Source: Metridium senile (taxonomy: Eukaryota; Cnidaria; Anthozoa; Actiniaria; Metridiidae). From it: 64,000 bases of DNA. Of the stretch, positions 48,435-60,690 are shown piece by piece; position 1 is the first letter of the stretch; each line of letters starts with the position of its first letter. The stretch covers positions 15,343,763-15,407,762 of the forward strand of contig OX459108.1 in the NCBI GenBank assembly GCA_949775045.1. The letters run 5' to 3'. The notes beneath the pieces were generated by a model. That model saw only the letters and a program-made list of their open reading frames with translations, was not told the origin of the DNA and did no database searches. A program made the position numbers and the translations under genes.

Positions 48435-50724
48435 ATGCCGAAGAATAAAGGTAAAACCGAGAAGATCAGGACGTTTAGTGTTAACTTGTTGCTAACATAT
48501 AGTTTTTTGTTGAATAATGTAGGAAAGGGAGGAAAAAATCGACGAAGGGGAAAGAACGAAAATGAGTCCGAGAAAAGAGAACTCGTGTTCAAGGAAGATG
48601 GTCAAGGTATTTGTCGATATCTAACTAATATTAACACCGATCTTTGTCAGTTTGGTGTTGGTTTGTTAACGGTGAGTTTTACGTGTTGTAGAATACGCAC
48701 AAGTTAACAAGATGCTCGGCAATGGACGGCTAGAGGCCAACTGTTTTGATGGCACTTTCAGACTCTGTCATATCAGAGGAAAACTTCGAAAAAAGGTTTG
48801 ACATTTTATCGTTATTTTATATACTTATTCCACTCTCTACTTTTCTGTGATGGTGGATCAGTAATGAAGTACAAATCGAGTGGGTTTCAGTAAGGTTTAT
48901 TGTCTATTGTATTAGATTGAAATACGGACAGATTTTGAATGATACGTCATGCAATACAAAAAGCCGATAATGCAATATGAAAAAAACCCTTCCCTTTTTA
49001 AATCATATTATATTATATTAATTAAATTACTTTTTTTTCCCGATAATTGTTATTTAAAACTATCTATATTCACCCTACGCAATTCTACTAATTAATACAT
49101 TTAAATTTCTTATTGTAACATATAAATGTTCATTTAAACAATATTTGAAACATCCGGTAGTGATCACGGCTGCAAAACTCAAAATACACTAGAATAGTTA
49201 GTGTAAATAAAATTATGCAATCAATAGGCTGTTACTACTAATCTTATTTATTCAATATTCTTTACTATTCAAATTTTTAAACACCCTTGTGAATAGCTGA
49301 ACAATAGTCCAGTTTCGTGTTATCTAGCACCGCTGTACTATTTGACAAAAGGCGCATTTGCACAGGGAAGTCTCCATTCAGAGTAATGCCATAATGCAAA
49401 TCGTCCATTTGAATATCAAACATTTAGTTCTTGGCTGACAAGCATCACGCACATTTACAAACATCATTTTGTTCCAGCGTGAAGATGAGTCTAGTGAGAA
49501 CAAGAGGTCACCACATTTAGATTTGGTCTATATTTATGTTGTAATAATAATAATAATGATAAAAATAATTAACATTTCTATAGCACAAAAACTATAAATG
49601 TGTAGTTCCAGAAATAATCCATACCCCCCCCCCCCCCCCCCCCCCCCCCCAAACCGAGGGAATTTTTTTATTGACCCTCCACCCCCCCTCCCCCAGGAAT
49701 TCCTAGGCCCCTTCACCTCCTACCCCTCTGGAATTTCCGATTCTTTCCATCGGGGGGTATGGATATTTTCTGAAACTACACAATATTACTAGCCGCTTAA
49801 AATTACATAAATGTTTGAAAGACATTGAAATGTCATTAAATGCTGTACATGTACACCGTCAATAGGTTTGGATCAACCAAGGAGATATCATTCTGATTGG
49901 TCTACGAGACTACCAAGATGCTAAAGCTGATGTTATTCTACGTTATAACCCTGATGAAGCCCGTAGTCTAAAAGCCTTTGGAGAATTACCTGAAACAGGT
50001 AAACAATGTTATTCTAATAGGTCATTGCTTAGTATTTTGAGCTGTAAATTCTGGTGCATTCTACATTTTGTGTTGTTGCTTTTGTCATTTTTTAAAAATA
50101 TTTGTACATAATTCTCTAATGATGGACTACCATTCACCTGGAGCCGGTTGTGCAAAGTCTGAATAGTGTTATCCATCGGATAAATGGATATTATTATGGA
50201 TATTTTCTGGAACTACACATTGTCAAGATAAAATCAAGTCTGGTGGAGAAAATTCAAGTCAAAACTTATGCAAATCAGGACGATTTTATATCTAAAATAC
50301 AACCTTTGTCAGGGACGTGATTTCTTTTGTAAAATTCTCATGAATTATTCATGAATTATAAAAGTGCTGTGATAATAATTCTAGCATGTATGTAGTCATA
50401 TTAACCACTATCTGTACTCATAGTGTGTTGTGTTTTACAGCCAAGATCAATGAAGGCACTGTGTTCACACAAGAAGATGAAGATGAAATCACATTTGATG
50501 ATTATGATCATGCTGGCGAAGAGGCCGATGTTGATGCTGTAAGTTTAACCTCAACATTTGTATTGCTCTAAAACAAGATTTATTACTTTGTTCAATTCTA
50601 ACATTTGTTCATGATTTCATTTATTTATTCATTTATTTATTTTACATTCATAAGATTTCATTCAATATCTTCGTAATAGTTAGTTGAGACTGACTGATTG
50701 TATTTTCTTTTATTTCAGATCTGA
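48435..50724 (+). CDS. EIF1A: Translation initiation factor eIF1A
   Basis: Six coding exons at 48435-48450, 48523-48606, 48692-48795, 49866-49998, 50441-50538 and 50719-50724 give 146 residues (human is 144). The first exon holds only MPKNK plus one base, and the last only Ile and the stop. The N-terminal tail is basic ([20 protein letters not shown]), the OB-fold core includes [24 protein letters not shown] and [19 protein letters not shown], and the C-terminal tail is acidic ([13 protein letters not shown]), all as in the family. It binds the 40S A site, promotes scanning and start-codon choice with eIF1, and then helps subunit joining with eIF5B. The gene carries a C-run hairpin element in one intron and an interspersed repeat in the next. 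Confidence 0.97.
49600..49790. mobile_element. C-run hairpin element in eIF1A intron 3
   Basis: GTAGTTCCAGAAATAATCCA, then a run of about 27 C, is mirrored at the right by GGGGGGTATGGATATTTTCT and GAAACTACAC. CCCCTCCCCCAGGAATTCC lies inside. A fragment of the right end (ATGGATATTTTCTGGAACTA) recurs at 50196-50217. Confidence 0.7.
50215..50370. repeat. Interspersed repeat in eIF1A intron 4
   Basis: GGAGAAAATTCAAGTCAAAA, TTATGCAAATCAGGACGA and ATTTCTTTTGTAAAATTC match the EGLN intron copy at 9650-9785. Confidence 0.65.
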
Positions 50725-52284
50725 AAAACCCACATACTATAAATATTGCCATGGTTTTATTACGTTTTGATGATTTATGCTAAAGCTGTCAAAATTTGCA
50801 CTTCATCTCGACAAGGATGTTACTATGGTAACCCAAGATAAACATTTGCGATAATGTATTATTACGTCATCAAGAATGCAAAAGAACAATTGAATCACGA
50901 GAAGAGTAAACTATTGCTCAATCGTCGTGGTCTATAATCTTATTGGCACTATAATTTAAATGATTTATTTTTGTTCTATGTGTAAACTAACTTCTTCTCC
51001 GTTTGTTCTTGGTTTGGAATCATTCCCAAGAGAGCGAATTGAACAGAAGGACCACAAGTTACGGTGATGGTTTTTTTTATCAAGACCACCAACATGGCTG
51101 CCATTTCTTTTGTTCAATTCACTCTCCTGGAAATGGTTGCAAACCAAGAATTGCGTGTTAACAGTGACTAAGCACTGCCTAATACAGTGGTACCTGTATT
51201 AAGCATTCACCCTCAGGACTTTCCCAAGAGGCCGCCTAATAGAGGGTGACCGCTTAATGGGTGACCGCTTAATAGAGGCACCTCTGTACTAAATAAGTAT
51301 GTAATTGTCAATGAAATTCTTCAATTTCTACAATGTAAGTATATGAATATCATGGCATTAACAATATGTTCTATATAAGGTATCTACATAACCTTTTGAT
51401 CAAAAAGATTTCATTGATAGTTTTATATTTAGCAAAATATTATATTGAGATATGGTATTAAACACTCATGGTCAGTTAGCAGCGTGCACTGCCTGAAAGA
51501 CTGAATTTCATGGACCATGAAAACCACTTATTTAATTGTGATATCTTTTATTTTCTCGTAATATCAATGACTGCGAATGTATAATAATAAAATAAACAAC
51601 GCAAAGCATGCTGGTAAGAGACCATGGGTGTTTCATCCTTCCACTGAACAAAATGTATTTAGAATCTTGTATAACTTAAACTTTGTATTTCTATCGTATG
51701 AATACATCTAGAAGAATTATCTTTTAGATAAATGTAGTTACTGCTGGCTTCACCATGTACACCTTTTTCAACCAAGGTTGTCATCTTCTAAACGTACATC
51801 ATAGAAGCTGAGACCCAATTGGCTGATGGGATATTATTGAAGATAAGGTATAACACTGTAAGTTTTCGAAAAGAAGTCGGAACACAATCCTCACATGATT
51901 GCTTAGTGACTGCATCTCTCAAGTCGTTATAGTCTTGATTGACACTTCCCATAATCCATCTTGGTCTCAGCTGTGATTTGCGTTTTGATCACAACAACCT
52001 TTATACAATAAGGTGTATAAATATTACTGTATTTCTGAATGTTCTATGAGCAGCTTGGACATTGTAACATCTTGTTGCAAAATTGGGTTTTCACTTCTGT
52101 CAATTAAAACATTGCTGGCCAATGCCTTGATGTTTTTGATTGGCAGATGTGAAGCAAGGCAGTGAGTAGCTTACAATACCAAGCTCACAGAATATTAATG
52201 TGTAATTGTTCTTTAGAAAATAAATACTCTTATTGTAGTCTTAAAGTACATCCATGCTGTCATTTCAGTCTTACGCTAAATCCA

Positions 52285-52410
52285 TCAAAAAATGGCCATT
52301 TCTGAGCATTTTGCATGGGCTATAGTCCATCAAATATCGTCATTTGGGCCATTTTTGAGCATTTTGCATGGGCTATAGTCCATCAAATATCGTCATTTTG
52401 GGCCATTATA
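52285..52410. repeat. 54-bp tandem repeat, two copies
   Basis: GAGCATTTTGCATGGGCTAT and AGTCCATCAAATATCGTCAT repeat with GGGCCATTTTT. Five copies of the same unit occur at 58340-58610. Both sit roughly 1.2 kb before the 3' end of a glycine-rich gene copy, consistent with a segmental duplication. Confidence 0.85.
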
Positions 52411-52959
52411 ATAATAATAATAATAACTTTATTAAAGTCTCGATACATATAACAGCTCGGCACAAGTGCTTTGCTAATTGGAGAGAGTTGAAAGATGTCG
52501 ATTTTCGTTTGCTTGACAACCATGTTTGATTTACAGCCGCTTGTTATAAATGACATTTTTGCTCAATGGACGTTTGCTAGAAGAGTTGTGCAAGGGAACA
52601 GTGCATGCAATTACGTTTGCGGTCTTTCGTTCGTGTGTTTGTGCACGAGGTTAGAACTAGTAATATCGCGCCACTAATTAAAGTTGTTCCTCCAAGAAAC
52701 TGAATGGCGCTTTAATTTAATTTGTTTTGGAAGAATCAGTTGTTTTGGATTGATATCTCGTCAATTCTACATTGGGTACTGATTAATTATAAATGTTTTA
52801 ACGTCTCAATCTTCTAGCTGGACACAGTGCGCCCTACTACTAATCGGGGAGACTCACTCACACTCACTACCTCTACGTTTAATATTTAGCACACAGCTCG
52901 GCTCGCATGTTCATTTTTTCTGAGGGAGGAAAACTGGATAACCAGGAAAAAAACCCTCG

Positions 52960-53090
52960 TGGCATCAGTAGAAGAGAAGAACACATCCGCAAAATCGCTG
53001 TACTTAAGCGCTGCATGGCCTCTCACCGCTGTGGTCCAGGTTCGAGTCCCGGCTCGGGCATGGATTATATGCGAGTTGAGTTTGTTTGAA
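52960..53090 (+). repeat. tRNA-derived SINE fragment
   Basis: GGTTCGAGTCCCGGCTCGGG at about 53039 contains a pol III B-box (GGTTCGANTCC). CTGCATGGCCTCTCACCGCT precedes it. No convincing A-box, cloverleaf or CCA-type end is visible, so a SINE remnant is likelier than a tRNA gene. Confidence 0.4.
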
Positions 53091-53548
53091 CATCATATTT
53101 AATCATATTTTTACAGTGTATAGTACTCGCACAATGTCAGAAAGTGTTAAATGAACTCCAGTTGGCCTTAAATTAACTGCATAACAGCCCAAAAACATGT
53201 CTTTGTTTTATTGCATAAGAGGGTCCTGAAGGGATAAAATGGGAGCCTGGGATTGGCCTTATTTTTGACTGGGAAAATGGGATAGGATGCACTGGGACTG
53301 GGATTTACAAATAAAAGTACAATAGAAAATGGGAATGGGATTGAAAACTTGAGCAAAACTGATGGGATTATGTGATTTATGACTGGGATTTGGTCCAAAT
53401 ATAAACTGGGAAATGGAATTCGGACTAAAACGACCAATCAATACGCTGTAAGTGATTTATTTTCAGACAAGTTGGTAGCTTCTACAAATTATAACTCTAT
53501 TAAGACAATAGAGTAAAACATAAGCTTGTCTAGTCTTCAATTAACTTT

Positions 53549-54124
53549 TTACCAACCAATTTTAAAGTTAAAAGGACCAACGGAAAGCTCCAAGCCGTCT
53601 TCCGCTACAACCGCGCCTCCAACACCAGGAACAATGGCTCCAACGCCGCCGTAGCCAGCTCGCAAGGCACCCTTTATTCCAACACCAGCACCAAGTTTCA
53701 CGGGGCCTACATCTACCTTTCCCGATGCAAGTTTGACTCCACTGTCGACTTTTAATCCTTTTTTGCCAACCTGAACCTTGCCTCCGGCGCCCGGACCTTG
53801 TACTCCCACTGCAAACGGACCGGCATGGGCTTCAGCATCCCCAACACTGCCTTCACCACCGGCAAAGGTCTCGTCGTTATTGGCTCCACTTCCTACATAT
53901 CCAGAAGGTCCGTCTGCCTGAGCGGAGAAGCCCTTCTTAGTTACTGCTCTAGCGCGACCAACAGATCCGCTTGCGTAGCCGCCTTCTGGTAAATCACCGA
54001 AGTCAGTGCCAACATATCCTTCCGGACCATCGGCGTACCCTCGTTTCCTGAATTCTTCATCCACATCATACTTTGTGTCTATTTCCACACCGTATCCAAT
54101 TTTCTTTGTAAGTCTGTTCGACAT
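53549..54124 (-). CDS. Glycine-rich beta-repeat-like protein, copy 1, unrecognised
   Basis: A minus-strand frame from ATG at 54124 encodes 191 residues. The upstream acceptor (CTATAG before 54148) and a donor at 55801 (AAG then GTAAGTG) indicate a 5' untranslated exon spliced about 1.65 kb upstream. The N-terminus (MSNRLTKKIGYGVEIDTKYD) is charged and has no signal peptide. Two ADGP(E/S)GY words occur near 32 and 70. The C-terminal half alternates Gly and Val or Lys (GPFAVGVQGPGAGGKVQVG, KLASGKVDVGPVKLGAGVG), a pattern suggesting short beta strands. I do not recognise the family and assign no function. It could be structural or extracellular-like, but nothing shows export. It has a paralogue at 60139-59558. 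Confidence 0.75.
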   Translation of the reverse strand: MSNRLTKKIGYGVEIDTKYDVDEEFRKRGYADGPEGYVGTDFGDLPEGGYASGSVGRARAVTKKGFSAQADGPSGYVGSGANNDETFAGGEGSVGDAEAHAGPFAVGVQGPGAGGKVQVGKKGLKVDSGVKLASGKVDVGPVKLGAGVGIKGALRAGYGGVGAIVPGVGGAVVAEDGLELSVGPFNFKIGW

Positions 54125-54299
54125 GTCGCTGAATGTTGACACTAGGATCTATAGAAAGATTAACAACACAAGTTGACATTAGAGAAGAAGGTTCTGCAAA
54201 GTACATGTACTTTGTTTTTCTCAATTTTCGTCACGTGCAGAGCCCTTCATATAACTGCTAATCATTAGGAAACAAAGAATTCTTGTCGACTGTACTTCA

Positions 54300-54615
54300 C
54301 TCCCGGGGGAGACTTTCTATTGAAAGAGGGTGGGGATGCTCGCCGAAATTTTTTAAAATGGACCTTTAAAATTATCCCCTAAGAGGGACCAAGTAAAAAC
54401 GTATCCATGCAAGGCTGGGTTTCTCGATTTAGTTTATTTACATCAAACGCCTTCTGCATGCTCGTAATTAAGAGTTTATATAAAATAAACAGTTGAAAAG
54501 AAGCATTGTTAATGTTGTTTATTTTCAAAACCCTAAAAGTGCCCTAAACGGGACCGAAACCTCGGCGAGCATCCCCCTCCCTTTTACCTCCGAGTCCTCC
54601 ACCCCCTCCCCGGGA
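54300..54615. mobile_element. G-run hairpin element in the intron of copy 1
   Basis: CTCCCGGGGGAGACTTTCTA and AGGGTGGGGATGCTCGCCGA are mirrored by CGGCGAGCATCCCCCTCCC and GAGTCCTCCACCCCCTCCCC. It is shared with the second duplication copy at 60325-60690, so it predates the duplication. Confidence 0.7.
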
Positions 54616-55801
54616 CTTCAATCAGCCGAGGGCAAATGACCTTTATTTTCTCTGTTAACTTGGCACTATTTGTATGTACGGCGCGTTTACCCAGGCGTTT
54701 TGTAATCTTTTCCAGAACGAAAAAATTAAGTCATGGGTCTCGAGGTTTTCACGGAAACAAAAACTATGTCAGTCTCCAAAGCAACCCTCGGAATGCCGAT
54801 AACATTGTTTATTTTTATCAAATTTTGCCAATCCCTTTCTTTCTTAGAAACAAGTCTGTAACCACTAGGAATTAATCCAATCAAGTGTTTTCAAGTGCTC
54901 GGTTCATATTCAAATAGATAAGAGCAGAATACTGCTTAGAGAATAAAGGTCAGTGATGGGAAACACCCAAGCCAATGTCAAGTTTCTTTCTCCATAAATT
55001 TCCCCTTTGATGTCCCAGATGCTTTCGTTTTCATTACTGACTTTCGTTTTCAAAGGGGCTATATCAACACCAACTAGTGGAAACCCAACAAAAAATGAAA
55101 AATGATGCAGTTTTGTTTCAAATTATTCTATTAATGCGTTAATAGTAACTGTTTCGACGTAAAACCTTTTGTGAAAATCGTTATCACGCATGATATCACA
55201 CAACGGGCGTGACATCCATCAGTGCGCGAATTCGGAGAATTCGTATTAGTTTGGGTCGAGCAAGTTTGTTAGTTTGATGTAAACTTGTGTAAATAAAACC
55301 GTGAAAAAATCGCCTAAACAGTAACAAAAGAATATATTTGACTGCAGATGGCCAGGATGGACATACATTGCAAATTTAGTGAGAAACATGGGCCAATTTG
55401 TTCAATTTTATCACCTTGTGTCTTGGCAAACTCGCTTAAACTCTGATTATCATTTATTCTCTCTTTCAAAATTCACTTGATGTCTTCCTCTTGGTATTCT
55501 ATAAGCATTTTATGTTTAAAAAAGGTACTTAGTTTTTAATCCAAGAACGCCAGAACCCTTGCCTTTCGATAGCTCCGTTTTGTAAAAAATTCATTCTAAA
55601 CGGGACACATCAAACCAAAATATTAGCGAAAATATTAGTAATTAACAACATACTATAAACAAGCTATTGTATCGCCCATGCTAAACAGAGAAAATAAAGA
55701 TAGTAGTACTAGAACAGTTCCTGTTTACACCAATAAGAGAACAGTAAACGCGTTTTTAATTTAGTTTAGCATGCAGAAGTTATCTTCAGTTGAACACTTA
55801 C

Positions 55802-56060
55802 CTTCGTGGAGTGTAGTTCTTTCCCTTATTTCTAGTGCTAGATAGATCGTATATTCCAAGTGCAAACCGCTCGGCTAGAAAAAACTTCTGGAATGAAGCG
55901 AAAATTGATTCGGAAGAGTTTTTATCACCGAAATTCAATACATTCGTACAGGGGTAAACCCCAGTGAGAAAACAATGAGAAGGGTTATCGGCCTGAAGCG
56001 AGGGGTTATGTGATATATTCACCGAGGGCGCAGCCCGATATATCACATAACCACGAGCTG
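55802..56060 (-). other. 5' untranslated exon of glycine-rich gene copy 1
   Basis: The donor at 55801-55800 (minus, GTAAGTG) gives the 3' border; the 5' border is approximate. A frame in it (SSESIFASFQKFFLAERFAL) is also open in copy 2, but splicing leads into a stop, so it does not extend into the main protein. The exon is about 98% identical between copies. Confidence 0.5.
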
Positions 56061-56399
56061 AAGGATAACCACGATTGGGGAGGTTTTCAGAATTGTTCTT
56101 TTAACCAATCAAGAAGACATAATGTATGAGTTCCTTTCTTCCTAACTTTAAATTCGCACGAGTTGTTGAAAGGAATAAAAAATGTTTGATTGAGTGATTT
56201 ACTATTGTTTTACCTCACATATACGTGCTGAATAGGGGTTGATTTTGATTCAAAAGGCGCGGTATTTGAAATGATGAATGTTCTTTGTTTTGTATTCGTT
56301 CTTTCATAGCAAAACAATGTACAGTTATTTTCTACTTTCTAAGCTCTTGAATATTCAGTCCAAAGATTTCACAACAGTTGTCAGAGCTATTTCATGAAG

Positions 56400-58330
56400 G
56401 AGAGACCGGCGAAGATGTCGGACTCATGCAGATGAAATATTCATCATTCAAAACAGTTTTTGTGGTTCTGAGGCTAGGTTTACACGGGACCGGACGAATT
56501 TTTGACCGGTCAAAAAATCGTCCTGGACATGCTGTTCACACGTCACCTCATTTGCATTTTCAGATTTCAAATGTTCATATCTCAAAAAGGAGAGGTCGAC
56601 ATCAAGAAATATTAAGTACACTTATTATCGGCTAATACACCTCATGTATAACAGATTTGCAAAATATCATGAAGGGCTTCAGGTGCACTTTAAATACCGT
56701 TTGTACTAAGACTTACAGCCAGTTGGAAAAGTAAAGAGTGAAAGATAGTTGTGATTCAAGCTGGTACTGCAATAAGATTATCACTAAAAGGTACGTTTAC
56801 AGCCTCAAGATCCTGACTATTTGAGCTAGTCAGCTAGACTGCGAGCAGTCCTACCTCTCTCCCATCGCTCCTCCCCCTTTTCGCCCCCAATCCCCGCTCG
56901 TCCGTGTTTTATTTAAATGCGCATTGTTCTCTCGTTTACCTCGGAATCTGGAGGGAAAAGAAGGGACTGTTCGCAGTCTAGTCAACAGCTGCATGTCTTC
57001 AGTGTTTTCTCTTTTCCCAACAATAAGTTTTTTAATGTGTTTTTTTTTTCCGAGCGCGCGATTCGCAGAAGAATGTAGCAATGTGTTATATTCGCACTTT
57101 AAAATGCTATGTCTAATGTTATATCAGTAGCCTTATCGATCTCTATATTTTCAAATTAAATTTATTTTGTAAATCATCATTCGAGTGTTTACTGATCACC
57201 TTTCCTGTCATCAAACTCCTGGTTATCTTTATGACTTGAGGTTCCAAGAAGCTGAACAAAATGGTCATACCATTGTTGTTTCCATTCTTCAGGGGTCTTG
57301 CCCTTTAGTTTTCCTGTTGGTGTTGTTCTTCTACAGACCTCTTTACCTTCCTTGTTTGTTGTCCCAGATCACGTGATGCTACCCTTGGGAATTGTTTCTT
57401 TCACATGTAAATGATATAACACGTTCATCATAAAAGAACAATTGTGGAATGACACTTGATTTGAAATGTGCACTGATTTGTATACATAGGTAAAGAGGTC
57501 TATATGGAATTGACAATCTTCCAAGCACTGCCAGTGTTATTACAGTGGATGTCTAGCTGTATGTTAGAAATTTGTTGATTCACTCTCTGAGCCTCTCCCA
57601 GGGGGGTGGGGGTGGGGGTGGGGGGGTGCATGCTCCCATGTTCCCTTGATCTTTTTGCATTTTCTCCATTTTCTCTCTCTTCTTGATCTTTTTCCTTTTT
57701 CCCCATAAGTAAAATAACTGTTTCCCTGAAATGTTTTACCTTATGATCCTATGATCCCCAAAAACTATTAGCCTTTTTCATATCGAGCAAGGGACTGGAA
57801 CCAAGTTTCCGGCAAAATTGATTTAATTCAAAAATAAACCCCTTCCCACGAAAGAAGAAATACGAATTAGTAAGAATTTAAAGTTTGAACAAGTTTGTGC
57901 AAATTGCAACGAAATTATGGTATTTTAATTTTTTTTTCGAAAATACAAAGAATGTATGGTTTGGAAGGACATTTTGGAAGGACACCATACATTTCTCTGT
58001 AATTTTGGCAGAGTTGGGATGCTCATAATTTTTTTTCTTTTTATGCAAACGTTCTGAAACTTGGTCAATAAGCTTATATTTGGTTACCGGTTCCCATGAG
58101 ACGGGGTTATTTTTTCAGGAACCATAATTAAATTAGTTTTTCACACACGTACCCAGTCTCTTGCTCGATATTTAAAAGGCCAATTGTTTTATCATATTTT
58201 GTTCCCTTGTTCCCTGAAAATAATTTGGCAGTATCCCTTGTTCCCTTAAAATAAATGCCCTTGTTCCCTTGATCCCTAAAACCCCTGGGAGGGGCTCCTC
58301 TCTCGCTCTCCAGTAATTTGTATTCGTGGT
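56400..58330. other. Between the duplication copies; no gene recognised
   Basis: It contains a GTTTACACGGGACCGG-ACG stretch with a complementary GACCGGTCAAAAAATCGTCC (56478-56560), a reverse relative of the 18330 repeat (57365-57520), and a G-rich GGGGGTG run (57599-57630). No frame resembles a known family. Confidence 0.45.
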
Positions 58331-58339
58331 CAAGTTTGT

Positions 58340-58612
58340 TTTGGGCCAATGTTGAGCATTTGCATGCAACTAAAAATCGTCATTTGGGCCATTTGTGAGC
58401 ATTTGGCATGGGCTATAGTCCATCAAAAATCGTCATTTTGGGCCAATTTTGAGCATTTTGCATGGGCTATAGTCCATCAAATATCGTCATTTTTGAGCAT
58501 TTTGCATGGGCTATAGTCCATCAAAAATCGTCATTTTGGGCCATTTTCGAGCATTTTGCATTTGCTATGGTGCATCAAATATCGTCATTTTTGGTTATTT
58601 TTGAGCAAAAAC
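58340..58612. repeat. 54-bp tandem repeat, five copies
   Basis: The unit GAGCATTTTGCATGGGCTAT / AGTCCATCAAAAATCGTCAT / TTTGGGCCATTTT matches 52285-52410. Copies differ at a few bases, and some lack the GGGCCA part. Confidence 0.9.
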
Positions 58613-58979
58613 GTGTCTTTGTTTTATTGGATAAGAATATATGTTATGGTTTATTGCTCTTTTTGAAATGTTCCAAATTCTTAAATTAAAACAAAAAGCA
58701 TTAATTGATAAATTTCTATTTTCTGATTGGTTGTATGAGTGGTCCGAAAAGTTCGAGAAAGGTTAATATCGTCGCTTATCTCACTCAAAGGAAAGGGACC
58801 TTACAAAAGCAGTGGCGGATTTAGGGGGACGGCCTCACCCACCTTATCTTGCATTTACTCTCTCCCCCCTCCCCCTTATTCACCACCTATTTAAGATGTA
58901 GTCTGTACCCGACACTAACCATCATTGTCATGTCATGTATTATTCATTTGAGAAGTGATTGGGGCATATCAACGTCTTT

Positions 58980-59233
58980 TATACACCCATTTCAATAATC
59001 GTTATCTCAATTAAAACTACAGTCCACACTCTGAAACCTGCAAAGGATGTCGGTAATATGAACATAATCTGAGATTTATTAGACGTATTTTCAAGAAATA
59101 TTTGTTTTATCACCTACCACTGCAACAACTGTGTTTAACACAAACACGTACAACCAATATATGCTATGAATAAATCGATAACAAGAGAAATACCGACATC
59201 CTTTGCAGGCTTCAGAGTGTGGACTGTAGCTTT
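58980..59233. mobile_element. Hairpin MITE, second full copy
   Basis: TTTCAATAATCGTTATCTCA, ACAGTCCACACTCTGAAACC and GCAAAGGATGTCGGTA are mirrored by ACCGACATCCTTTGCAGGCT and AGAGTGTGGACTGTAGCTTT. It belongs to the family of 43155. Confidence 0.8.
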
Positions 59234-59239
59234 GATTGC

Positions 59240-59540
59240 GCCCAGGGAAGGGACTCGCGTACAAAATGGATAGGGGTGCTCGACGGACCTTTAAGGGTCG
59301 AACTGAAATAAGACCCTTGCGTACCTTTTAGGGTTTCGAACTGGCACCGTACCTTTTAATTACGGTCAGTTTTCGAACTTAAGATTATACATATATACAT
59401 CAATTTTAAATTTAAACAAATGTTAAATGTGGTCGTACCTTTTAGGGTCTGAAATCAATATCTGAGTTAATTTATGCGTACCTTTTAGGGTCATTTTCAA
59501 AACCGTCCGTCGAGCACCCCTATCCATTTTTTTAAGGGAG
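59240..59540. mobile_element. Hairpin element directly downstream of glycine-rich copy 2
   Basis: AAAATGGATAGGGGTGCTCG and ACGGACC are mirrored by GTCCGTCGAGCACCCCTATC and CATTTTT. The interior repeats GTACCTTTTAGGGT four times, the same word as in the element at 15332. Its end is about 18 bp from the stop codon of copy 2, so it forms the proximal 3' UTR. Confidence 0.75.
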
Positions 59541-59557
59541 AAACTTCAATTAACTTT

Positions 59558-60139
59558 TTACCAACCAATTTTAAAGCTTAAAGGACCAAGGGCAAGCTCC
59601 AAGCCGTCTTTCGCTACCACCGCGCCTCCAACACCAGGAACAATGGCTCCAACGCCGCCATAGCCAGCTCGTAAGGCGCCCTTTACTCCAACACCAGCAC
59701 CAAGTTTCACGGGGCCTACATCTACCTTTCCCGATGCAAGTTTGACTCCAGTGTCTAATTTCAATCCTTTTTTGCCAACCTGAACCTTGCCTCCGGCGCC
59801 CGGACCTTGTACTCCCACTGCAAACGGACCGGCATGGGCTTCAGCATCCCCAACACTGCCTTCAGCACCGAGAAAGGCCTCGTCGTTATTGCCTCCACCT
59901 CCTAAATATCCAGAAGGTCCATCTGCCTGAGCGGAGAAGCCTTTCTTAGTTACTGCTCTGGCGCGACCAACAGATCCCTCTGCGTAGCCGCCTTCTGGTA
60001 ATTCACCCATGCCACTGCTCATACTTCCTTCCGGACCATCGGCGTACCCGGGTTTCCTGAATTCTTCATCCACATCATACTTGGCGTCTATTTCCACACT
60101 GTATCCAATTTTCTTGGCAAGTTTGCAATTGTTCGACAT
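59558..60139 (-). CDS. Glycine-rich beta-repeat-like protein, copy 2, unrecognised
   Basis: A minus-strand frame from ATG at 60139 encodes 193 residues, two longer than copy 1 because of an insertion after MSN. It differs from copy 1 by about 26 substitutions, concentrated in residues 37-48, while residues from EGSVGDAEAHAGPFAVGV to KKGLK are identical. The donor for the 5' untranslated exon is conserved (61917), as is the acceptor before 60163. It keeps the ADGP(E/S)G words and the Gly/Val alternation. As with copy 1 the family is unrecognised and no function is assigned; being intact with mostly conservative changes, it is probably a working paralogue. Confidence 0.75.
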   Translation of the reverse strand: MSNNCKLAKKIGYSVEIDAKYDVDEEFRKPGYADGPEGSMSSGMGELPEGGYAEGSVGRARAVTKKGFSAQADGPSGYLGGGGNNDEAFLGAEGSVGDAEAHAGPFAVGVQGPGAGGKVQVGKKGLKLDTGVKLASGKVDVGPVKLGAGVGVKGALRAGYGGVGAIVPGVGGAVVAKDGLELALGPLSFKIGW

Positions 60140-60324
60140 GTCGCTGAATGGTGACACTAGGATCTATAAAAAGATTAACAACACAATTAAGTTAACATTA
60201 GAGAAGAAGGTTCTGCAAGGTACATGTACTTTTTTTTTCTCAATTTCCGTCACGTGCAGAGCCCTTCATATAACTGCTAATCATTAGGAAACTGACAAAG
60301 AATTCTTGTCGACTGTACTTCACT

Positions 60325-60690
60325 CCCGGGGAGGGGGGGGGGGGAGACTTTCTATTGAAAGAGGGTGGGGATGCTCGCCGAAAATGTTTAAAATGGACCT
60401 TGAAAATTCTCCACTAAGAGGGACCATGTAAAAACGTATCCAAGGCTGGGTTTCTCGATTTAGTTTATTTACATCAAACGCCTTCTGCTCGTAATTAAGA
60501 GTTTATATAAAATAAACAGTTGAAAAGAAGCATTGTTAATGTTGTTTAATGTTGTTTAATGTTGTTGTAAAAGTGTCCTAAAAGGGACCACAAAACTCAG
60601 CTGGTGGACACTCTCGTTCAATAACACCCTAAACGGGACCGAAACCTCGGCGAGCATCCCCGTCCCTTTTACCTCCGAGTCCTTCCCCCC
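60325..60690. mobile_element. G-run hairpin element in the intron of copy 2
   Basis: It corresponds to 54300-54615, with an expanded G run (CCCGGGGAGGGGGGGGGGGA) and an internal insertion (TTTAATGTTGTTTAATGTTG and following). The right arm has CGGCGAGCATCCCCGTCCC. Confidence 0.7.

Larger units (their letters stand above)
50725..53180. other. Downstream of eIF1A: hairpins, CAGTGG MITE, SINE-like piece; no gene
   Basis: Hairpins include 51000-51140 (AGAGCGAATTGAACAGAAG / GTTCAATTCACTCTCCTGG) and the CAGTGGTACCTGTATTAAGC MITE at 51184-51292. Candidate eIF1A polyadenylation signals include AATAAA near 51588. A TAA microsatellite lies at 52408. No further protein frame was recognised. Confidence 0.5.
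53187..56400. repeat. Segmental duplication, copy 1
   Basis: From AACATGTCTTTGTTTTATTG at 53190 through the glycine-rich gene, its intron and the 5' exon to about 56390, the sequence matches 58600-62460 in the same orientation at an offset of about 6.0-6.1 kb. Intron and 5' exon are mostly above 90% identical by eye. Small insertions and deletions differ between copies. Confidence 0.85.
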